Assembly: GCA_022340665.1 (NCBI GenBank)
Contig: JAJDNM010000025.1
Location: 1-45,372 of the forward strand
Reading direction: 5' to 3'
Origin: Acidobacteriota bacterium
GTDB taxonomy: Bacteria > Acidobacteriota > Thermoanaerobaculia > Thermoanaerobaculales > Sulfomarinibacteraceae
Length of the DNA: 45,372 nucleotides
A model generated the notes under the pieces. It did not search any database and was not told the DNA's origin. It worked only from the letters and a program-made list of their open reading frames with translations. The first letter of the stretch is position 1. Each line of letters opens with the position of its first letter. Made by a program: the position numbers and the translations under genes. Of the stretch, positions 40,155 to 45,372 are shown piece by piece.

Positions 40155-41135
40155 ATGACGGTTGAACTCAAAGGGCGTTCATTCCTCAAGCTCCTGGATT
40201 TCTCGTCGGAGGAAATTCGCCATCTGCTGACCCTGTCGGCCGAGCTCAAGGCGAAGAAGAAGGCCGGGATCCGCGGAACCGCCCTCGAGGGGCTGAACAT
40301 CGCCCTGCTTTTCGAGAAGCCTTCGACCCGGACGCGCTGCGCCTTCACCGTTGCCTGCATCGACGAGGGCGCCCATCCGGAGTACCTTGGCAAGGGCGAC
40401 ATCCAGTTCGGCAAGAAGGAAACGGTGGCCGACACGGCCCGGGTTCTGGGCCGAATGTTTGACGGCATCGAATTCCGCGGTTACGACCACAAGACTGTGG
40501 AGACACTGGCCGAATACGCCGGCGTGCCGGTGTGGAATGGACTCACCGACGACTGGCATCCGACCCAGTTCCTGGCCGACGTCCTCACCATGCAAGAGGA
40601 GTTCGGAGATCTGGTCGGCCAGAAGCTCGCCTACGTCGGTGATGGACGCAACAATGTCGCCAACTCGTTGATGGTGGGCTGCGCCAAGCTCGGCATGCAT
40701 TGCAGCATCGTGTCCCCGGGAGGGCTGTTCCCGGACCCCGACTTGGTGGCCGCAGTGGAGGAGATCACGTCATCGACCGGCGGCACGCTGACCGTGACCG
40801 CCTCCATCGACGAAGGTGTGGCCAGAGCCGACGCCGTCTATGCGGACGTCTGGGCCTCGATGGGAGAGGAGGCACTCATCGCCGAACGGATTGCGGTGCT
40901 CGGTCCGTACAAGATTACCGAGGCGATGATGAATTCTACAGGAAAGCCAGGTACGATTTTCCTCCACTGCCTGCCCGCATTCCACAATCTGGATACCGAG
41001 GTCTCGCAGCAGTACCCCGACATCCAGGAGGTCGAGGACGCGGTCTTCGAAGGGCCTCAATCGCGGGTCTTCGACCAGGCCGAAAACCGGTTGCACACCA
41101 TCAAGGCGGTGATGGTAGCGACTCTTGGGAAATGA
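40155..41135 (+). CDS. argF: Ornithine carbamoyltransferase
   Basis: 326 residues; makes citrulline from ornithine and carbamoyl phosphate. Carbamoyl-phosphate site FEKPSTRTRC, then GKKETVADTARVLGRMFDGIEFRG, the WNGLTDDWHPTQFLAD (HPxQ) motif, the ornithine loop and catalytic HCLPAF. ATG chosen: GGAGG lies 5 nt before it; an in-frame ATG at 40139 precedes that ribosome site. The following saccharopine-dehydrogenase-like gene is 48 nt away on the same strand. Confidence 0.97.
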   Translation: MTVELKGRSFLKLLDFSSEEIRHLLTLSAELKAKKKAGIRGTALEGLNIALLFEKPSTRTRCAFTVACIDEGAHPEYLGKGDIQFGKKETVADTARVLGRMFDGIEFRGYDHKTVETLAEYAGVPVWNGLTDDWHPTQFLADVLTMQEEFGDLVGQKLAYVGDGRNNVANSLMVGCAKLGMHCSIVSPGGLFPDPDLVAAVEEITSSTGGTLTVTASIDEGVARADAVYADVWASMGEEALIAERIAVLGPYKITEAMMNSTGKPGTIFLHCLPAFHNLDTEVSQQYPDIQEVEDAVFEGPQSRVFDQAENRLHTIKAVMVATLGK

Positions 41136-41183
41136 CCCGAGAACACCGCGTGGCCACGAATTGCCACTGAGAAAGGAAATCAA

Positions 41184-42515
41184 ATGAACAGAGTCGTAGT
41201 CTTCGGAGCCGGGCTGGTGGTGCGCGCCCACGTTCGTTATCTGCTCGATCATGGATTTCACGTCACCGTCGCGAGCCGCACGGTCAGCAAGGCCGAGGAC
41301 ATCCTCGATGGCCATCCCAACGGCACACCGATAGCGTTCGACATCACGACCGAGCCGGAAAGGCTCGAGGCGATCATCGCCGACCACGACGTGGCGGTGA
41401 GCCTCCTTCCCTGGCAGTTCCACCCGCAGGTGGCACGGGCCTGCCTCAACCAGGGCAAGCACATGGTGACCACCTCGTACGTCAAGGACGACATGAAGGC
41501 GCTCGACGCCGAGGCTCGGGAAAAGGGCGTGATTCTTTTCAACGAGCTCGGGGTGGATCCCGGAATCGACCACATGACGGCGATGAAGGTCATCGACCGG
41601 GTGCAGGACGAAGGCGGCGAGGTCACGACCTTCCAGTCGTATTGCGGCGGCCTTCCGGCGCCCGAAGCCAACGACAACCCCTACGGCTACAAGTTCTCCT
41701 GGAGCCCGCGCGGCGTGCTGCTGGCCGGCCTCAACGATGCGCGGTATCGCCGCGACGGTGAGGTGGTCGAGGTGCCGGGTGAGCAGCTCTTCGATCACGT
41801 GTGGCCGGTGACGGTCGAGATCGAAGGTGTCGAGACCGATCTCGAGGGTTATCCCAACCGTGACAGCATGCCCTACACGGAGCCCTACGGCATCGATCCA
41901 CGCGATGTCATGTTCCGCGGCACTCTGCGATTCCCGGGTTGGTGTGCGGCGATGAAGCAGGTGGCGCGAATCGGCTGGCTTCGGACCGACGGCATCGGTG
42001 GCCTGCGAGGCAAGACCTTTGCAGGCCTGACCGCCCTTCTAATCGGCGCCGAGGACGCGTCGGACATCAAGAATGAGGTGGCGTCGAAGCTGGGGATTGC
42101 GGCCGACGGCCCCGAGATCTCCAAGATGGAGTGGCTCGGCCTCCTGAGCGACGAACCGCTTCCGGAGGGCCCGACGGCGCCGGTGGATATCCTCACGGCC
42201 CACATGCTCGACAGGATGTCGTACAACGAGGGCGAGCGCGACATGCTGGTGCTCCAGCACACCTTCGTCGCCGAGTTCCCGGATCGTACCGAGAACGTCA
42301 CCTCGACCATGATCGACTTCGGCATCCCCGGCGGCGACTCGTCGATGAATCGCACGGTCGGCCTGCCTGCGGCGGTGGCGGTGCGCTTCATCCTCGAAGG
42401 CAAGTTCGACGAGCCCGGCGTGCAGGTGCCAGTGATGAAGAGCTTCTACGAACCGGCGCTGGAAGAGCTCCAGCGCCTCGGTATCCAGTTCAGCGAAGAC
42501 GTCAAGAGAGTTTGA
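41184..42515 (+). CDS. Saccharopine dehydrogenase family oxidoreductase (LYS9-like)
   Basis: 443 residues. N-terminal Rossmann fold VVVFGAGLVVRAHVRYLL with VTVASRT and the strand SLLPWQFHPQVARACLNQGKH; then NELGVDPGIDHMTAMKVID and a C-terminal catalytic region including CGGLPAPEANDNPYGYKFSWSP, typical of saccharopine reductase (glutamate-forming side of the saccharopine pathway). The usual GxGxVG of the Rossmann reads GAGLVV. Whether it acts in lysine metabolism is open: no partner gene is here and argF is next door. AAAGGAAA precedes the ATG. Its stop codon runs into a palindromic repeat. Confidence 0.9.
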   Translation: MNRVVVFGAGLVVRAHVRYLLDHGFHVTVASRTVSKAEDILDGHPNGTPIAFDITTEPERLEAIIADHDVAVSLLPWQFHPQVARACLNQGKHMVTTSYVKDDMKALDAEAREKGVILFNELGVDPGIDHMTAMKVIDRVQDEGGEVTTFQSYCGGLPAPEANDNPYGYKFSWSPRGVLLAGLNDARYRRDGEVVEVPGEQLFDHVWPVTVEIEGVETDLEGYPNRDSMPYTEPYGIDPRDVMFRGTLRFPGWCAAMKQVARIGWLRTDGIGGLRGKTFAGLTALLIGAEDASDIKNEVASKLGIAADGPEISKMEWLGLLSDEPLPEGPTAPVDILTAHMLDRMSYNEGERDMLVLQHTFVAEFPDRTENVTSTMIDFGIPGGDSSMNRTVGLPAAVAVRFILEGKFDEPGVQVPVMKSFYEPALEELQRLGIQFSEDVKRV

Positions 42516-42677
42516 ATTAGGAATTAGGAATTAGGAATTAGGAATTTGGAATGCCGCCCATCCAGCTTGTGGCATTTCGAATTTCGGATTTCGAATTTCG
42601 GATTTTCCACCCGCACCCCCAGAGAATGGGAGGGCGGGTGGGAATTCCTAACTCCTCATTCCTAATTCCTCATTTTT
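42514..42677. repeat. Composite period-7 element: three arrays, two cores
   Basis: Array 1: GAATTAG units starting at the upstream stop codon, then core GCCGCCCATCCAGCTTGTGGC. Array 2: TTCGAAT/TTCGGAT units. Core 2: CCACCCGCACCCCC then GGGAGGGCGGGTGGG. Array 3: ATTCCTA and ATTCCTC, the inverse of array 1. A TTCGAAT element seems nested inside a GAATTAG element. Confidence 0.8.
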
Positions 42678-42694
42678 TCGGCCAGCGCACCTGT

Positions 42695-42700
42695 TAAGCT
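42695..42700 (+). promoter_or_regulatory. -10 box 8 nt before MATE start (leaderless candidate)
   Basis: TAAGCT lies 8 nt before the GTG, no Shine-Dalgarno. The sequence before it is the composite repeat. Confidence 0.4.
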
Positions 42701-42708
42701 TCAGCGCC

Positions 42709-44052
42709 GTGAATCAGGCTCTTCGCTACCGCGAATTGATGGTGTCGGGCTCGATCGACCGCGCGATCCTCCATCTCGGGGCTCCAGCGGCGATGGCGGC
42801 GCTGTTGCAGGCCGGCTTCCTGGTGGTTGACACATTCTGGCTCGGGAGGGTGGGGCCGGTGGCGCTAGCGGCGGCATCAACCGCCGGCTTCACGATGTGG
42901 CTCGCCCAGACGCTGGGTGACGGTGCGGCTGCCGGGTCGGGCTCGGTGCTGGCGCGGGCCATCGGCGGCAATAACCCGGCCGGCGCCGAACGGGCGGCGG
43001 CGGCCGGCCAGACCCTCGGAGTCTGGGGTTCCGCGATCGTCTCGGCGTCCGGTCTTCTCCTCAGCCACGCGACCTTCGCCTTCATGGGCACAGACGCCCC
43101 GGTGACGGCCGAAGGTCTGAAGTACATGTGGGTGGTCTTTGCCGGGATGCCCCTGTACTTCCTCTTCGTCTTGCTTTCGGCGGCCTTCCGCGCGGTCGGT
43201 GACGCCCGCACGCCGTTGAGGCTTCTCGCCCTGGCCGCGATCGTCAACCTCACGGCTGACCCCGTGCTGATCTTCGGCGCCGGACCGCTGCCGGCGCTCG
43301 GTGTCACCGGGGCGGCGTTGGCGACGGTTGCATCGTGGCTGGTGGCATCGGTTCGTGGCTGGGTGGTGCTGGGCCGCCTCGGAATCCGGCCGCGGCCCTT
43401 CGCCTTCCTGCGCCCGCCAATGGAAGAGACCTGGCAGGCGCTCAAGGTCGGCCTCCCCCTTGGCCTCGAGGGCGCACTCTTTTCGCTCATCTACATCCTC
43501 CTGACCCGGGTCATCACCGGCTTCGGAACGCCAGCGGTCGCGGCGCTCGGCATCGGCCACAAGCTCGAGGTGCTCAACTACTTCGTATGCGCGGGCATGG
43601 GCGCCGCCGCGACCACGGTCGTCAGCCAGAACATCGGGGCTGGAGAACCCCTGCGAGCGGTGCGGTGCGCGTGGCGTGCGCTGTTTCTCACCTGTATCCC
43701 GGTGGGTGCGGTGACGATTCTCCTGGTCGCCTTCCCAGAGGTCGCGATCGGGGTGTTTTCAAACGATACCGAGGTCGTCGCTGCAGGAACGACCTACGTG
43801 CTGTTGGTCGGCATGACGCAGCTCTTCATGGCCGCGGAGGTGGTGATGCTCGGCGCCTTCGCCGGCGTTCAGTGGACCGCATGGCCGGCGGCGATCGTGA
43901 TCGCACTGACCGCGGTCAGGGTTCCGCTCTCGATGTGGCTAGTCGCCTGGGGGTGGGGCGTCGAGGCGGTCTGGTTCGCGATCGCATCCACAACTGTGCT
44001 CAAGGGAGCGATCCTCGCGGCTCTGTTCGGCATGCGGTGTGGACGGGGATGA
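42709..44052 (+). CDS. MATE-family efflux transporter
   Basis: 447 residues with twelve predicted membrane helices in two pseudo-symmetric bundles. Family features: [28 protein letters not shown] in helix 1-2, [15 protein letters not shown], and the second-half repeat [12 protein letters not shown] with [30 protein letters not shown]. Uses sodium or proton gradient to export cationic drugs or metabolites; substrate not readable. GTG start with only an upstream -10 box. Followed by a period-7 array. Confidence 0.94.
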   Translation: MNQALRYRELMVSGSIDRAILHLGAPAAMAALLQAGFLVVDTFWLGRVGPVALAAASTAGFTMWLAQTLGDGAAAGSGSVLARAIGGNNPAGAERAAAAGQTLGVWGSAIVSASGLLLSHATFAFMGTDAPVTAEGLKYMWVVFAGMPLYFLFVLLSAAFRAVGDARTPLRLLALAAIVNLTADPVLIFGAGPLPALGVTGAALATVASWLVASVRGWVVLGRLGIRPRPFAFLRPPMEETWQALKVGLPLGLEGALFSLIYILLTRVITGFGTPAVAALGIGHKLEVLNYFVCAGMGAAATTVVSQNIGAGEPLRAVRCAWRALFLTCIPVGAVTILLVAFPEVAIGVFSNDTEVVAAGTTYVLLVGMTQLFMAAEVVMLGAFAGVQWTAWPAAIVIALTAVRVPLSMWLVAWGWGVEAVWFAIASTTVLKGAILAALFGMRCGRG

Positions 44053-44112
44053 GGGGCAAGATCTCGGAATCGGGATCCAAGCTTGGCGGCAAGCAGGTGT
44101 TTTGTTGGAGGA

Positions 44113-44145
44113 AAAATCCGAAATCCGAAATCCGAAATCCCAAAT
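44113..44145. repeat. Period-7 ATCCGAA array
   Basis: ATCCGAA three times, then ATCCCAA and ATG, located between the MATE stop and the aldolase promoter. One-armed; same unit class as the TTCGGAT array in the composite element. Confidence 0.7.
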
Positions 44146-44197
44146 GTGCTCAGTGGGAAGATGCCGTACAATATGGTCCTCACAACGGGAGGAAAAT

Positions 44198-45247
44198 ATG
44201 ATTGACAAGATCAAGGAACATCTTGGTGACCAGGCCTCGCTGCTCGACTACGAGTGCACGGGGATTTCGAAGGACGAGCTTCACCTGCCGGGGCCCGATT
44301 TCATCGATCGCGTGGTCTCGCAGACCGACCGTTCGCCGCAGGTGATGGCGTCGATGCAACGGATCTTCAACACTGGGCGTCTGGCGGGCACCGGCTTCGT
44401 TTCCATCCTGCCGGTCGACCAGGGCATCGAGCACTCGGGTGCGGCCTCCTTCGCCCCCAACCCGATCTACTTCGACCCGGAGAACATCGTCAAGCTCGCC
44501 ATCGAGGGCGGCTGCAACGCGGTGGCGTCGACCCTCGGCGTGCTCGGTTCGATGTCGCGCAGCTACGCCCACAAGATCCCTTTCCTGGTCAAGATCAACC
44601 ACAACGAGATGCTGACCTACCCGAACGAATACGACCAGACCCTCTGGGCGTCGGTAGACCAGGCATGGAACCTTGGCGCGGCTGCAATCGGCGCCACCAT
44701 CTACTACGGGTCGCCGAATTGCCGCCGCCAGATCATGGAGATCTCCGATGCCTTCCAGCAGGCACACGAGCTCGGTATGGTGACCGTGCTGTGGTGCTAT
44801 CTGAGGAACGCCGAGTTCAAGAAGGACGGCACCGACTACCACGCTTCTGCTGACCTGACCGGACAGGCGAACCACCTCGGTGTGACGATCGAGGCCGACA
44901 TTGTCAAACAGAAGCAGGCGACCAACAACGGCGGCTACACCGCCATCGGATTCGGCAAGACCCACCCCCTGGTCTACGACAAGCTGGTGCCGGACAACCC
45001 GATCGAGCTGACCCGCTGGCAGGTCGTGAACTGCTATATGGGCCGGGCAGGCCTCATCAACTCCGGCGGCGCCTCGGGCGACAACGATCTCGCGCAGGCG
45101 GTGGTGACCGCGGTCATCAACAAGCGTGCAGGCGGCATGGGACTCATCTCTGGCCGCAAGTCGTTCCAGAAGCCGATGAAGGACGGCGTCACCCTGCTCA
45201 ACGCGATCCAGGACGTTTATCGCTGCGAGGACGTCACGGTCGCGTAG
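44198..45247 (+). CDS. fbaB: Class I fructose-bisphosphate aldolase (FbaB/archaeal type)
   Basis: 349 residues; cleaves or forms fructose 1,6-bisphosphate in glycolysis and gluconeogenesis, via a lysine Schiff base. Pattern matches the FbaB/DhnA branch: [79 protein letters not shown], and the phosphate-binding [13 protein letters not shown] near the end. Start ATG lies 5 nt after GGGAGG; the open frame upstream runs through the repeat. Codon choice is strongly biased, as expected for a highly expressed central-metabolism gene. Confidence 0.96.
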   Translation: MIDKIKEHLGDQASLLDYECTGISKDELHLPGPDFIDRVVSQTDRSPQVMASMQRIFNTGRLAGTGFVSILPVDQGIEHSGAASFAPNPIYFDPENIVKLAIEGGCNAVASTLGVLGSMSRSYAHKIPFLVKINHNEMLTYPNEYDQTLWASVDQAWNLGAAAIGATIYYGSPNCRRQIMEISDAFQQAHELGMVTVLWCYLRNAEFKKDGTDYHASADLTGQANHLGVTIEADIVKQKQATNNGGYTAIGFGKTHPLVYDKLVPDNPIELTRWQVVNCYMGRAGLINSGGASGDNDLAQAVVTAVINKRAGGMGLISGRKSFQKPMKDGVTLLNAIQDVYRCEDVTVA

Positions 45248-45372
45248 ATAGCGTCTGCGTCCGCGAAGCGAAAGGCCAGCCGGCAGCGATCGTTGATTGC
45301 GACACTCGTTCTCGGTCCTTCCGTTCTCCAAGAGTGAACTCCCGTCGAACGGTCGGACCTCGCCCGCTGCGC
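45248..45372. other. Sequence after fbaB to the window edge
   Basis: 125 bp with no gene visible. It starts with a TCTGCGTCCGCG fragment similar to the period-6 array at 311-352. No terminator hairpin with T tract was found. Confidence 0.4.

Overview
This window is high-GC bacterial chromosome with about 44 protein genes and one tRNA. Lipoprotein signals, a SPOR-SpoIID envelope protein and a small outer-membrane beta-barrel point to a Gram-negative-type envelope. The gene mix (GH57 enzyme, VWFA-related secreted protein, BlaI with an M56/M23 protease, Roadblock protein, methylmalonyl-CoA epimerase beside an acyl-CoA dehydrogenase) fits Acidobacteriota, perhaps a Thermoanaerobaculia-like lineage. 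That placement is inference from gene content only. No phage, plasmid or CRISPR signature was found.

Layout. 1-0.9 kb: tRNA-Ala(CGC) with its promoter, a non-coding stretch with hexamer repeats, and a dodecin. 0.9-7.7 kb (minus): two runs, HD-GYP/TPR lipoprotein/Roadblock and ftsY/ribD/ribE/unknown. 7.8-10.8 kb (plus): a PolX-PHP protein whose polymerase site looks dead, a receiver-only response regulator and a cyclase-family metal hydrolase. 10.9-18 kb (minus): a GH57-GalT fusion, a small zinc-ribbon protein, a SWIM-SNF2 helicase and an MFS transporter. 18-25 kb: Hsp20 behind an AT-rich promoter island, patatin, Fe/Mn-SOD, a RecB-like nuclease, Nif3, a BMP-type lipoprotein, and BlaI with a membrane M56-M23 protease. 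25.4-25.8 kb: a full-length ArsC-family gene whose catalytic cysteine codon is TGA. 25.8-34.6 kb: glycosyltransferase, DUF924, a DnaC-like ATPase behind a MITE-like inverted repeat, SpoIID, acyl-CoA dehydrogenase with methylmalonyl-CoA epimerase, a VWA protein and an outer-membrane barrel. 34.7-38.9 kb (minus): argS, then fRMsr/ECF sigma/anti-sigma/YbjQ. 38.9-45.2 kb: glycosyltransferase, argF with a saccharopine-dehydrogenase-like gene, a MATE pump and a class I aldolase.

The most notable observation is the probable selenocysteine ArsC at 25456-25803. It has a consensus ribosome site, TGA at the position of the active-site Cys in HNPxCSKSR, and a bacterial SECIS-like hairpin 17 nt further on with a GGTCA loop. 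No sel genes lie in the window, so the rest of the genome must supply them.

Two genome-wide habits also show. First, many genes end in palindromic elements built from period-7 arrays that face each other across a C-rich/G-rich core. The heptamer differs between copies but matches between the two arms of one copy, and the elements start or end within a few bases of a stop codon. Second, at least eight genes lack a Shine-Dalgarno site and instead carry a TAnnnT-like -10 box 6-8 nt before the start codon, which predicts leaderless mRNAs.
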